Below are positions 43,624 to 51,556 of a DNA stretch of 64,000 nucleotides, piece after piece (positions within the stretch are counted from its first letter, which is position 1; every line of letters begins with the position of its first letter). Source of the DNA: Deltaproteobacteria bacterium. Lineage in GTDB: Bacteria; Myxococcota; XYA12-FULL-58-9. The DNA is taken from the NCBI GenBank assembly GCA_016218825.1, contig JACRCV010000051.1, positions 84,372 through 148,371 on the forward strand. Direction: 5' to 3'. The position numbers and the translations under genes were made by a program. The notes under the pieces were generated by a model. That model saw nothing but the letters and a program-made list of their open reading frames with translations. It had not been told where the DNA came from and did not search any database.

Positions 43624-44928
43624 TCAGTCCTCGGCGTGACACTTGTTGCACAGCGATCGCTGGCGGCGCGCGTAGGTCCCCGGCAGCCGATCGTACATGG
43701 CCGCCTGCGTCTCGGCCACGCTCCGGCCTTGCGCCAAGCCGGCGCTCGCGGCCTCGCGGCCAAAGGCGTCAGTCCCGGGCCACTCCCCGTCCACCACCAG
43801 GAGCGCTGCGGCGTTGTTCCAGCGCAGGGCGCCATCCCAGCCGCTCGCGTGCGCCCGGTGGCACGAGAGGCACATGACGTTCTCATCACCGTCGGGTCCG
43901 GCGCGCTTCGAGCCATCGCTGACGGCCAAGGCCGCGAGCGCGGATCGAGACCCGGTGCCTTCCTCGTAGGGCACCATCGAGGTGTAGGCCTTCTCCCGCG
44001 CGCCGGTGTAGCTCTCGCCGGAGTCGTACATGTTGTAGGCCGCGACCGCCGGTGCCAACGCCGAGGCGTTGCTCGCCGGATGGACGAGGAGCGTCCCGCG
44101 GGCGTCGTTGTGGATGGCGCCGTGGCAGTTGGCACACCACTCCGACATCCCCTGACCGTAGGCGACACGGGTGTCGGTCGTCCGCTCCGAGCGATTGAAC
44201 TGCGCCGGCGAGACTGCGGTGGGGGGCGGCGCGGTGAACGCCGACGTCGCCGGGGCTCCGGCCGCGCGGTAGCCGATCGCCCCCAGGAGACGGTACACGC
44301 CCACCGGGCCCGCCGCGGTCGGCTGAGCTCCGTAGCTGCCGGGCGCCCGAATCATCGGCCGGTCGGGATGCGGGCTCGGCCGGCTGCCGAGCACCGTTCG
44401 GTCATCGAGGAGCCGGGCCCGACCGTGCGGATCGTGGCAGCTGACGCAGGTGAGGGCCGCCGCGGGAAACGCGCCGCCTGGAGCCACCGCGAGCCGCGAG
44501 TCGGCGACGAGCCCGTAGTCTGCGGCCACGACGTTGTGGCCATGTCGATGACCCGGACTCTCGTGCCGGCCGCGACTGTCGTGCCAGGTGAAGCTCTTCA
44601 CGAGCCAGGCGAAGTCGCCGCCCGGGGTCAGGTTCATGGGCCCCGCACCTGCCGCGACTCGGGTCTGCAGGATGCGGATGGCTCCCGGCGCGTCGCCGGC
44701 GTGACAGGCGAGACAGGTCGAGCTCGCGTCGCTGCGACTGAGGAGATAGCGATTGCCGTCGTCCGTAATGCCGCCCTTGGTCTGCGGCAGAGCTCGCGTC
44801 CGGTGCGCGAGGTGACAGCCGTCGCAGGCGCCGACGCCGCCGTCGTGAAAACTCGGGGCGCCACCGTCGGTGCCAGTTGCCGCCAGCAGGCTCACGGTCA
44901 CGAAGGAGGTGAGAAACGCCGCGCCCAC
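43624..44928 (-). CDS. OmcS-like hexaheme cytochrome (paralog 2)
   Basis: 434 residues from GTG 44928, close to the length of OmcS. Signal peptide FLTSFVTVSLLAATGTDGG. Six motifs in the OmcS order and spacing: CDGCH, CLACH, CVSCH, CANCH, CLSCH, CNKCH. Family blocks: SFHDGGVGACDGCHLAH, SDASSTCLACH, LTPGGDFAWLVKSFTWHD, GHRHGHNVVAADYGLVAD, FNRSERTTDTRVAYGQGM, SEWCANCHGAIHNDARG, MVPYEEGTG, MCLSCHRAHASGWDGALRW, QRSLCNKCHAED. Loops between hemes are more Ala/Pro/Arg-rich than in paralog 1, so it is more diverged. It may form its own filament or cap or mix with the others. It lies downstream of a small PEGA-like lipoprotein gene and paralog 3, all on the minus strand. Confidence 0.9.
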   Translation of the reverse strand: MGAAFLTSFVTVSLLAATGTDGGAPSFHDGGVGACDGCHLAHRTRALPQTKGGITDDGNRYLLSRSDASSTCLACHAGDAPGAIRILQTRVAAGAGPMNLTPGGDFAWLVKSFTWHDSRGRHESPGHRHGHNVVAADYGLVADSRLAVAPGGAFPAAALTCVSCHDPHGRARLLDDRTVLGSRPSPHPDRPMIRAPGSYGAQPTAAGPVGVYRLLGAIGYRAAGAPATSAFTAPPPTAVSPAQFNRSERTTDTRVAYGQGMSEWCANCHGAIHNDARGTLLVHPASNASALAPAVAAYNMYDSGESYTGAREKAYTSMVPYEEGTGSRSALAALAVSDGSKRAGPDGDENVMCLSCHRAHASGWDGALRWNNAAALLVVDGEWPGTDAFGREAASAGLAQGRSVAETQAAMYDRLPGTYARRQRSLCNKCHAED

Positions 44929-44955
44929 GCTGCTCGGGAGATACCGTGAGCCTCG

Positions 44956-45528
44956 TTACTGCTGCAACCCCGCGGTCGCGGTCGGCGACCGGCGTCCGAT
45001 CGAGTCGGCGTCGAGATCGGCGCCCGAGAAGTCGGCCTGGAGCGCCGCCAGAACTACGAGCGCTCTCGGATCAGGCGTGGGGCCATGACGCCGGCGACGG
45101 GCCTCCGGGTCGGGACCGAGGCGCCGCTCGGTGACGATGGCCTGAGCGATCTGGCCGGGAAGTGGACGGGCGCGGCGCACGCTGACCTCGAGCCGCCACT
45201 CCGCGAAGAGCTCGAACGATCGCGTCACAAGGAGTGCCCGGTCACAGGTGAGCACCAGCGTGTGGCCACCCAGGGTGATGGGCAGATCGACGAGCGGCGA
45301 ATGGCCCAACAGGTCGCCGTCCAGCCGGACGGCGCAGGCCTCGTAGCCGATCGCCGACACCGAGAGCAAGGCGCGACGGAGGTCCTCGGAGCTGTGGACC
45401 ACCGGCCGGCGGGCGCCGGGGCCGCTCGCGGTCGGCAACAACGAATGGGGCCGCAGCACGGTGGAGTCAACCACGGTCGCACAGGCGCTGAGCAGAAGAC
45501 CGAGCGCGCAGATGGCCGACCTCTCCAT
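44956..45528 (-). CDS. Small PEGA-like lipoprotein between two omcS paralogs
   Basis: 190 residues. Lipobox: ICALGLLLSAC. The centre, AVRLDGDLLGHSPLVDLPIT followed by GGHTLVLTCDRALLVTRSF, matches the PEGA domain pattern (v.vdG...g.tP..l.l..G.h.l). PEGA domains are surface beta-sandwiches. The C-terminal 60 residues are charged (TERRLGPDPEARRRRHG) with a final helix-like segment (ALVVLAALQADFSGADLDAD). It is transcribed between two hexaheme genes (51 bases after one, 27 before the other). No redox motif. An outer-membrane or cell-wall anchor for the cytochromes is possible but not shown. Confidence 0.65.
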   Translation of the reverse strand: MERSAICALGLLLSACATVVDSTVLRPHSLLPTASGPGARRPVVHSSEDLRRALLSVSAIGYEACAVRLDGDLLGHSPLVDLPITLGGHTLVLTCDRALLVTRSFELFAEWRLEVSVRRARPLPGQIAQAIVTERRLGPDPEARRRRHGPTPDPRALVVLAALQADFSGADLDADSIGRRSPTATAGLQQ

Positions 45529-45579
45529 GCTCTAGCGGTAGCATCGTCGGATCCGCTCACCAAATAACCGGCCGTTCTC

Positions 45580-46713
45580 TCAGTCCATTCCATGGCATTT
45601 GTTGCACAGCTGGCGTTGGTGTTGTCCAAACTCGGCACCGGGATCACGACCATAGTAGGCGTTGACCGCGTCGTTGCCGGTGACGCCGGCGTCGCCGACC
45701 TGCGGATGCGAGCTCGCCAGGAAGGTGGCGTCGAGGCTCCACCGCGCGGCGCTCGAAAACGCCGAGGCGTGCGCGCGGTGGCAGGTCAGGCACATGACGT
45801 TGGCTTCGCCGCCGGGCTCGGGTCCCGATCGGCTGTGAGGATCGAGCCGGCTCGCATCGGCGGTGCCGAGCTCGAAGGGCACGAGCGCGACGTAGGCCGA
45901 TGCCTGGTCACCGGAGCGGTCGCCGGTCTTGCGGTACGTGTTGTACATGGCCGCGGCGTCGCGCGTGAAGTGAGCGCGGGCCCCAGCGGGATGCCGGTGC
46001 GCGAAACCGTCCGAGAGCATGGCCGCGTGACAGTTGCCGCACCACTCGGACATGCCCGAACCATAGGCGGAATGGTTGCTGTCGGTCTCCGTCCAGTCAT
46101 CGGGGTCGGCGCGGGCGATCGGCGCCGGATGGGTGAACGGCGGTGTCGTAGGTGCGTGTGGGCTCTTGTAGCCAACACCGGCGAGCAGTCGATAGCTCGC
46201 GCCGGTCTTGAGGTGCGGATCGTGGCAGCTCGTGCATGCGAGCGCCGCCGCGGGGAAGCTGCCGCCCGGGGCCGTCGTCAGTCGCACGTCGATGCCGAGG
46301 CCGTGATCGGCTGCGACCACATTGTGGCCGTGGCTCGCGCCTTCACTTTCACCCGCGCTCCAAGTGAAGCTGCGCGTCAGCCAGTAGAAGTCACCGCCCG
46401 CGGTGAACGCCGAACCGTCGCCGGTGAGCACGCTCTCGTCGCCGTCCTTCTCTCCGTGACACAGCAAGCACGTAGAGCTGGCGTCCGCGGCGCGAAGCAT
46501 GGCCGTGGCTCCCTCGGGCGCCCGGTCGCCTGCGGCGCCACGGTCGAGATGGCAGCCCGAGCAGAAGTTGGTGCCACCTTCGTGGAACGCCCGCGCCGGC
46601 GCCGCCGTCGCCAGGACCGCGGCCGACGCGAGCGCCCAGCTGACGAAGGTGTCGAGGGTCGCGCACGGCGCGCTGGCGATTCTGGGTCGGCGGTGGCTGG
46701 ACGAGCGACGCAT
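45580..46713 (-). CDS. OmcS-like hexaheme cytochrome (paralog 3)
   Basis: About 377 residues from ATG 46713 (a frame to 46761 adds unconserved residues). Signal: TFVSWALASAAVLATAAP, cut before AFHEGG. Six motifs: CSGCH, CLLCH, CTSCH, CGNCH, CLTCH, CNKCH. Blocks shared with OmcS: AFHEGGTNFCSGCHLDRG, ADASSTCLLCH, FTAGGDFYWLTRSFTWSAG, ASHGHNVVAADHGLG, YRLLAGVGYKSPHAP, SAYGSGMSEWCGNCH, NTYRKTGDRSGDQASAYVAL, VPFELGTAD, MCLTCHRAHASA, QLCNKCHGMD. It is the shortest of the three; the loop before the fourth heme is much reduced, since the insert around residues 190-250 of paralog 1 is largely absent. It is the promoter-proximal gene of the group 3 - PEGA - 2 - ZU5 lipoprotein. Confidence 0.9.
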   Translation of the reverse strand: MRRSSSHRRPRIASAPCATLDTFVSWALASAAVLATAAPARAFHEGGTNFCSGCHLDRGAAGDRAPEGATAMLRAADASSTCLLCHGEKDGDESVLTGDGSAFTAGGDFYWLTRSFTWSAGESEGASHGHNVVAADHGLGIDVRLTTAPGGSFPAAALACTSCHDPHLKTGASYRLLAGVGYKSPHAPTTPPFTHPAPIARADPDDWTETDSNHSAYGSGMSEWCGNCHAAMLSDGFAHRHPAGARAHFTRDAAAMYNTYRKTGDRSGDQASAYVALVPFELGTADASRLDPHSRSGPEPGGEANVMCLTCHRAHASAFSSAARWSLDATFLASSHPQVGDAGVTGNDAVNAYYGRDPGAEFGQHQRQLCNKCHGMD

Positions 46714-47025
46714 GTCGAAGAGGACATGAGCACGTGGAGTGCCAGCGTCATGGACGCCCATCGGCCATTGCTTGGGAGCTGCAGCTGGCCGAGATGTCGG
46801 CTCATCTCAGGACGTCGGCCGCCCGCGATCGACTCGCGGCGTGCGGAGAAGGCCAGGGTGGTGCAGCCCGGGGTTTGATCTACCCAGTGCTGTCCTTGCG
46901 AGAGGTGAACCCTATCGCCCTCCTGCCGGCTCTAACTTGCCGCCTGGACCGGCGTTCGCACGCACCCACGCCGCGGTTGGCGGGGGCCGACGCGCAGCGC
47001 CACGAGCGCACCCACGCGAGGGCCT
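46714..47025. other. 312-base divergent region between paralog 3 and thioredoxin
   Basis: This must hold the promoters of the minus-strand hexaheme group and of the plus-strand thioredoxin gene. Short complementary segments occur (for example GAGATG and CATCTC near 46790-46815), but I see no convincing -35/-10 or -24/-12 pair. No gene is evident. Confidence 0.4.
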
Positions 47026-47454
47026 ATGAGCAAGAGTCGCAACATCCTGGATATCAAGGGCAAACAGCAGTTCGAGCGCGAGGTCCTGGGCGGCGACCTC
47101 CCGGTCGTCGTCGACTTCTGGGCGCCGTGGTGTCAGCCGTGCAAGATGCAGGCGCCGGTGTTCGCGGCGGCGGCCGCGGACTATCTGGGCCGGGTGCGCT
47201 TCGCGAAGGTGAACACCGAGGCGGTGCCGGGGCTCGCGGCGGCGCTGCGCATCGCCAGCATCCCGTCGCTGTTGGTGTTCGATGGCGGGAAGGTCATCGA
47301 CGCACGCATCGGGCTCACGGGGCGCGGGCCGCTCGACACCATGCTGCGGCGGGCCCTCGATCGCCATCAGGGCGTCGGCTTTTGGGCGCGGCTCAAGCGC
47401 GTGTTCGTCAAGGGCGAACCGCCGGCGGCGCAGCCGGCACGCCAAGGATCATGA
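47026..47454 (+). CDS. Thioredoxin (WCQPC active site)
   Basis: 142 residues without a signal peptide, so cytoplasmic. Full thioredoxin fold: PVVVDFWAPWCQPCKMQAPV (active site C-Q-P-C, Gln in place of the usual Gly), VRFAKVNTEAVPGLAAALRI, ASIPSLLVFDGGKVIDARIG with the cis-Pro in S-I-P-S, and LTGRGPLDTMLRRAL. A C-terminal extension of about 25 basic and Pro-rich residues (LKRVFVKGEPPAAQPARQ) goes beyond the usual 108-residue length. The changed dipeptide should shift the redox potential relative to WCGPC. The gene is followed 53 bases later by a tiny membrane gene that looks like a selenoprotein, a possible substrate or partner. Confidence 0.88.
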   Translation: MSKSRNILDIKGKQQFEREVLGGDLPVVVDFWAPWCQPCKMQAPVFAAAAADYLGRVRFAKVNTEAVPGLAAALRIASIPSLLVFDGGKVIDARIGLTGRGPLDTMLRRALDRHQGVGFWARLKRVFVKGEPPAAQPARQGS

Positions 47455-47507
47455 GACTGGTGCTCGGCGCGCGCGGCGCCCGGCGCGGGCTTCGCTGAGG
47501 TCATTCG

Positions 47508-47675
47508 ATGGAATCGTACGCCCCTCTCGTCATCTTCGGGTTCTGGATCGTGCTCCAGGTCTTCGTGCTGCCGCGCCTCGGCGTCCCGACCTGAGCCGCG
47601 CCGGACGCGTGCCGGTCGGCACGCCCCCGAAAACCGCAGGCGCCCGATCGGTCGAAGGGCATCGTCGACGGTTGA
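47508..47675 (+). CDS. Candidate selenoprotein: small single-span membrane protein with in-frame TGA
   Basis: An ATG at 47508 with GAGG 7 bases upstream opens a 28-codon frame with one membrane helix (YAPLVIFGFWIVLQVFVLP) and the juxtamembrane end RLGVPT. It is interrupted by TGA at 47592-47594. Read through as selenocysteine, the frame goes on for 26 codons (AAPDACRSARPRKPQAPDR...) to the TGA at 47673, giving a 55-residue protein with Sec at position 29 and Cys at 35. A hairpin of bacterial SECIS type starts 12 bases after the TGA. I recall small membrane proteins ending LPxLGVPT followed by Cys in other bacteria, which would make this a Sec/Cys pair, but I cannot search. If TGA is a plain stop, the product is a 28-residue membrane micropeptide. 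A redox partner of the upstream thioredoxin is a reasonable guess. Confidence 0.55.
47607..47624 (+). promoter_or_regulatory. Candidate bacterial SECIS hairpin
   Basis: GCGTGCC (47607-47613) pairs perfectly with GGCACGC (47618-47624), leaving the loop GGTC (47614-47617). The loop begins 19 bases after the TGA at 47592-47594. The E. coli fdhF SECIS has, from memory, a GGUC loop about 18 bases after its UGA, with SelB contacting the G and U. No T-tract follows, so a terminator is less likely. Confidence 0.5.
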
Positions 47676-47704
47676 GGTCCGCGCCGCGTGTCATCGGTCG
47701 TCGT

Positions 47705-47732
47705 TTGAGGGTGCGCGCCCGGGTGCTATAGA
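47705..47732 (+). promoter_or_regulatory. Possible sigma70-type promoter of the second heme-motif kinase
   Basis: TTGAGG (47705-47710), 16 bases, then TATAGA (47727-47732), preceded by TGC as in extended -10 elements. It lies 76 bases before the kinase start at 47808. Confidence 0.45.
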
Positions 47733-47807
47733 TCCCGACCGGCGAGCCATCACGCCCCTGCCGCCAGCTCAACCGCGCCGCCCCTGGGCGCATGAAAGAT
47801 ACGCCCG

Positions 47808-49367
47808 ATGTGCGCAGCCGCCCGCGTCCGTCATCACCAGCTCGAGCCCGCGGCCTCGGCGACGCTACCCGCCCCGGACACCGGCCGGGCTCACGACCGA
47901 CCACGCGCCGCAGGCATCCGCACCAAGGTCGTGGGCGTAATCTCGATCACCATCGCCGGCACCCTGGGCGTCAACCTCGCCGTGACCTCCGCCGCCCAGT
48001 CGGAGCAGGTCGAGCTCGATGCACAGCAGCACTTCGACTTCGTGGCCGCAACCCTCAAGACCGGGCTCCTCGACCACATGCTCCGCCGCGAGGAGGTCCA
48101 GCACGTGCTGAAGTCCTTCGCGCGCCACAACCCGTATGGCCGCGCCGAGCTCTTGACCCCGGACGCGCTGATCACGGCCTCGAGCGATACGACCCGCATC
48201 GGCACCTCCGCGACCTTCAAGAAGGGCACGCTCGGGTCCATCCCCCTGATCTTTCGCGAGGAGATCAACGGCAAGGAGACCATCACCCGCGTCGAGCCGC
48301 TCGAATACACGGGGCAATGCGCCTTCTGCCATACTCCCACCGAGGGCCGGGTCGGCTACCTCGCGGTCTCGCTCGGTCAGGAGAGCACTGCCGCGATGCG
48401 CGCCGCCCTGAGATCGAAGCTCATCACCAGCACCGTTCTCAGCCTCTTCATCCTCATCGGGACCGTCTGGCTGGCGCTGTCACAGCTGGTCGTGCGCCCC
48501 CTCGCCGTCGTCGCCCGGGTCATGCGGCGCGCCGAGGCCGGCGATCTCTTGGCCCGGATGCCGACCGACCGCGCCGACGACGAGATCGGACAGCTGGCGC
48601 GAGGCTTCAACGCCATGATCGAGCGCCTCGCCGACGCCAAGCATCGAATCGAGGAGATCTATCACCGCAACCTGGTCGCCGCGGATCGACTGGCGTCCGT
48701 GGGCGAGCTCGCCTCGGGCCTGGCCCACGAGATCAAGAACCCGCTCGCCGGCATCTCGGGAGCGCTGCAGATCATCGCCGGCGACTACGCCGACGATCCG
48801 GAGAGACGCGAGATCGTCATCGAGATACAGCAGCAGCTGGTGCGACTGGAGCGCACGACCCAGGAGCTGTTGGGCTTCGCCAAGCCCAAGCCGCCGCAGC
48901 TCAAACCCACGCAGCTCACGACCATCGTCGAGCGCGTGCTGTCGTTGGTCGGCCGCTACCGAGCGGCCGCGCAGGTCGAGATCGAGACGCACCTCGAGTC
49001 GACGGCCACGATCCTCGGCGACCCGGGCCAGCTCGAGCAGGTGCTGTTGAACCTCTGCCTGAACGGCGTCCAGGCCATCGACGGCGCCGGCCGGCTGACG
49101 GTGTCGACGCGCGACACCGCCGGCTGGCTCGAGCTCACGGTCGCCGACACCGGCAGCGGCATCCTACCCGAGCACCGCGACCGGGTGTTCGCGCCCTTCT
49201 TCACCACCAAGACCACCGGCACCGGCCTCGGGCTGTCCAACAGTGCTCGCATCATCACCGAGCACCACGGCGAGATCAGCTTCGAGTGTCCGCCGCAGGG
49301 CGGCACCTCGTTCACCATCCGGTTGCCACGAAGCCCGGCCGACCTCAAGCCGCACGGCCCCGCATGA
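47808..49367 (+). CDS. Second sensor histidine kinase with periplasmic c-heme motif (CAFCH)
   Basis: 519 residues (the first 35 are variable, so the start is uncertain). Membrane helix 1 at about 40-60 (VVGVISITIAGTLGVNLAV), periplasmic domain to about 200, helix 2 at about 206-226, HAMP at about 228-280, HisKA with His 307 (ELASGLAHEIKNPLAGISGA), and HATPase boxes NLCLNGVQAI, DTGSGILP and TGTGLGLSNS. The heme motif CAFCH (171-175) is in YTGQCAFCHTPTEGRVGYLA, near the second helix. That arrangement is typical of heme-containing periplasmic sensor domains (DUF3365/Tll0287-like) in bacteria with many cytochromes. No response regulator is adjacent; it could act on the regulator at 40936 or elsewhere. 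It ends in an ATGA overlap with a TMTC-like gene. Confidence 0.88.
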   Translation: MCAAARVRHHQLEPAASATLPAPDTGRAHDRPRAAGIRTKVVGVISITIAGTLGVNLAVTSAAQSEQVELDAQQHFDFVAATLKTGLLDHMLRREEVQHVLKSFARHNPYGRAELLTPDALITASSDTTRIGTSATFKKGTLGSIPLIFREEINGKETITRVEPLEYTGQCAFCHTPTEGRVGYLAVSLGQESTAAMRAALRSKLITSTVLSLFILIGTVWLALSQLVVRPLAVVARVMRRAEAGDLLARMPTDRADDEIGQLARGFNAMIERLADAKHRIEEIYHRNLVAADRLASVGELASGLAHEIKNPLAGISGALQIIAGDYADDPERREIVIEIQQQLVRLERTTQELLGFAKPKPPQLKPTQLTTIVERVLSLVGRYRAAAQVEIETHLESTATILGDPGQLEQVLLNLCLNGVQAIDGAGRLTVSTRDTAGWLELTVADTGSGILPEHRDRVFAPFFTTKTTGTGLGLSNSARIITEHHGEISFECPPQGGTSFTIRLPRSPADLKPHGPA

Positions 49368-51535
49368 GCGCGCCGCCGCCGGCCGGTGCTCCTGCTGTCG
49401 CTTCGCAGGCCATGCCCAAGGCCCTGGGCCGCGGCGCGCGCCTGGCGCTGCTCTCGGGCGTGCTGCTCGCATCCGGCGTCCCCTTGGTCTTCTCGCTGCA
49501 CGCACCCTTCGTGTTCGACGACGCGCCCAACATCGTCGACAACGCCGACCTGCACCTGGTCCGGATCGATCTCGAGTCGGTCGCCCGCGCCGTGCGCGGC
49601 CCCAACCTCCACCGCCCGCTCGCCTACCTGACGTTCGCCGCCAACCACCTCGCGGGCGGCCTGGACCCGTTCGGCTATCACCTCGTCAACCTCCTGCTGC
49701 ACCTCCTCGTGGTGCTGTTCGTCTACCTGCTCGCGGCACGGCTCCTGGAGGAGACGCGGCCCGACCTGCCGGCGGCCGAGCGCACCGGCGGCGCGTTCTT
49801 CGCCGCGGCCTTGTTCGGCCTGCACCCCATCCAGACCGCAGCGGTCGCCTACGTCGTGCAGCGGATGGCGGTGCTCGTGGCCCTCTTCGGCGTCGCCGCC
49901 CTGTGGCTCTACGTGCAAGGCCGCCGCAGCACCGGGGCACGTCGGCGACGAGCCTTCGCGCTCGCCGTCGCTGCCTTCGTCCTCGCGCTCTCGTCCAAAG
50001 AGAACGCCCTGGTGCTGCCGCTCCTCGTGCTCGCCGTGGAGGTCCTGTTGGGCGACCTGCCGCGCTGGGCGACCGCAAGACCCCGCCGGGCGCTGGCCGC
50101 GGCCGGCCTGGTCGTCGCCGCAGCCGCCGCCGCGATCGCGAGCCTGTGGCCTTGGCTTGCGACCCTGTATCAGACCAAGCCCTACACCGTGGTCGAGCGC
50201 CTGATGACGCAGCCACGCGTCCTGTTCCACTATCTATCGCTGCTGCTCTGGCCGTGGCCCGGCCGCTTCCACCTCGACTACGACACCCCGGTGTCGCGCT
50301 CGCTCTTCGCGCCCCCCACGACGCTGCTCGCCGTTCTCGGGCTGGCGGCGCTGGTGACCGTCGCGGTGCGCAGCGTCCGCGCCCGGCCGTTCCTGGCCTT
50401 CGCGATCGCCTGGTATCTCTTGGCCCAGGTCGCCGAGTCGACCATCGTGCCGCTCAGCATGACCTTCGAGCACCGGGTCTATCTGCCCTCGGTGGGCCTG
50501 TGCATCGCCGCCGGCGCCGCTTTCGCGCTCCACTCGCGCCGCCTCGGCGCCGCCCGGCTCGTCCTGGCCGCAATCGTGTTGCTGCTGTTGGCCGCGAGCG
50601 GCATCGCCCGCAACCTGCAGTTCAACGACCCGGCGGCGCTCTACGCCGACGCGGTGCGCGAGCACCCCACGAACGCGCGCATGCTGCTCAACGTCGGCGA
50701 GGCCGCGCTGTTGGCCGGCGACCTCGATCGCGCCGAGACGGCGCTTATCGGCGTGCTCGACCTCGAGCCGGCGAACGTCGGCGCCCTCGTCGACCTCGGC
50801 GTCGTCGCCGAGCGGCGCGGCGCACCCGATGCCGCCGAGCGCCAGTTTCGCCTCGCAGGTCGCCTGGATCCCACGGTCGTCGAGGCCGGCGCCGGCCTGG
50901 TGCGCGTGCTCTTGGCGCAGAACCGACCCGACGACGCGCTCGGCGACGCAGAGGCACTGTGCAACACCCAACCCGGCTCGGCCCTGGCACACGTCACCCG
51001 CGCGCAGGTGCTGCTCCGCCTCGAGCGTGACCAAGACGCGGGGCGCGCCGTCGATCGCGCCCTGGCGATCGATCCCGGCAGCTCGTTGGCGCTGGCGACC
51101 CGCGCGCAGCTCAACGCCAAGCGCGGCGACTCGGCCGCGGCGCTCGCCGACAGCCGGACCGCCGCGCGCCTCGATCCCGACAATCCCGACGCCTGGATGG
51201 CGCTCGGACGCTGGTCCGAGCGCTTCGGCCGGCCCGCCGACGCCGACCAGGCGTTCAGCCGCGCGCTCGCGCTGTCGCCACGCCTGCGCGGCGCCCACTT
51301 CTCGAAGGCCATGTTGGCCATCGACCGGCGAGACTTCGAAGGCGCCGAGGCCGAGCTCACCGCCGAGCTGGCCATCGCCCCGCACGCCGCCGCCCTCAAC
51401 AACCTCGGCAACATCGCCCTGACCCGCGGCGACCGCAGCGCCGCCGGCCGGCTCTATCTGCAGGCCCTGGCCGTCGATCCGAACAACCGCGAGGCCGCCC
51501 TGAACCTCAGCCGGCTCCAGGGGCTGCGTCGCTGA
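49364..51535 (+). CDS. TMTC-like membrane protein with long TPR domain
   Basis: 723 residues. Membrane half (20-420) with about 11 helices and the group's marks: FVFDDAPNIVDNADL in the first loop (acidic pair), NLHRPLAYLTFAANHLAGG, LFGLHPIQTAAVAYVVQRMA, LALSSKENALVLPLLVLA, and MTFEHRVYLPSVGL. TPR half (430-723): ARMLLNVGEAALLAGDLDRA, ALVDLGVVAERRGAPDAAER, ALATRAQLNAKRGDSAAALA, AWMALGRWSERFGRPADADQ, ALNNLGNIALTRGDRSAAGR. It overlaps the heme-motif kinase by 4 bases, an unusual partner. Related to the proteins at 30889-32814 and 62172-63950. Likely an inner-membrane glycosyltransferase acting on exported proteins; donor and acceptor unknown. Confidence 0.75.
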   Translation: MSAPPPAGAPAVASQAMPKALGRGARLALLSGVLLASGVPLVFSLHAPFVFDDAPNIVDNADLHLVRIDLESVARAVRGPNLHRPLAYLTFAANHLAGGLDPFGYHLVNLLLHLLVVLFVYLLAARLLEETRPDLPAAERTGGAFFAAALFGLHPIQTAAVAYVVQRMAVLVALFGVAALWLYVQGRRSTGARRRRAFALAVAAFVLALSSKENALVLPLLVLAVEVLLGDLPRWATARPRRALAAAGLVVAAAAAAIASLWPWLATLYQTKPYTVVERLMTQPRVLFHYLSLLLWPWPGRFHLDYDTPVSRSLFAPPTTLLAVLGLAALVTVAVRSVRARPFLAFAIAWYLLAQVAESTIVPLSMTFEHRVYLPSVGLCIAAGAAFALHSRRLGAARLVLAAIVLLLLAASGIARNLQFNDPAALYADAVREHPTNARMLLNVGEAALLAGDLDRAETALIGVLDLEPANVGALVDLGVVAERRGAPDAAERQFRLAGRLDPTVVEAGAGLVRVLLAQNRPDDALGDAEALCNTQPGSALAHVTRAQVLLRLERDQDAGRAVDRALAIDPGSSLALATRAQLNAKRGDSAAALADSRTAARLDPDNPDAWMALGRWSERFGRPADADQAFSRALALSPRLRGAHFSKAMLAIDRRDFEGAEAELTAELAIAPHAAALNNLGNIALTRGDRSAAGRLYLQALAVDPNNREAALNLSRLQGLRR

Positions 51536-51556
51536 GCGCCGCCGGCCGGTCGCCGC

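Noticed and set aside
47607..47624. The hairpin after the tiny membrane gene as a thioredoxin-operon terminator
   Set aside because: The stem is not followed by a T-tract on the plus strand, and its spacing and GGTC loop fit a SECIS better. A terminator is not excluded.
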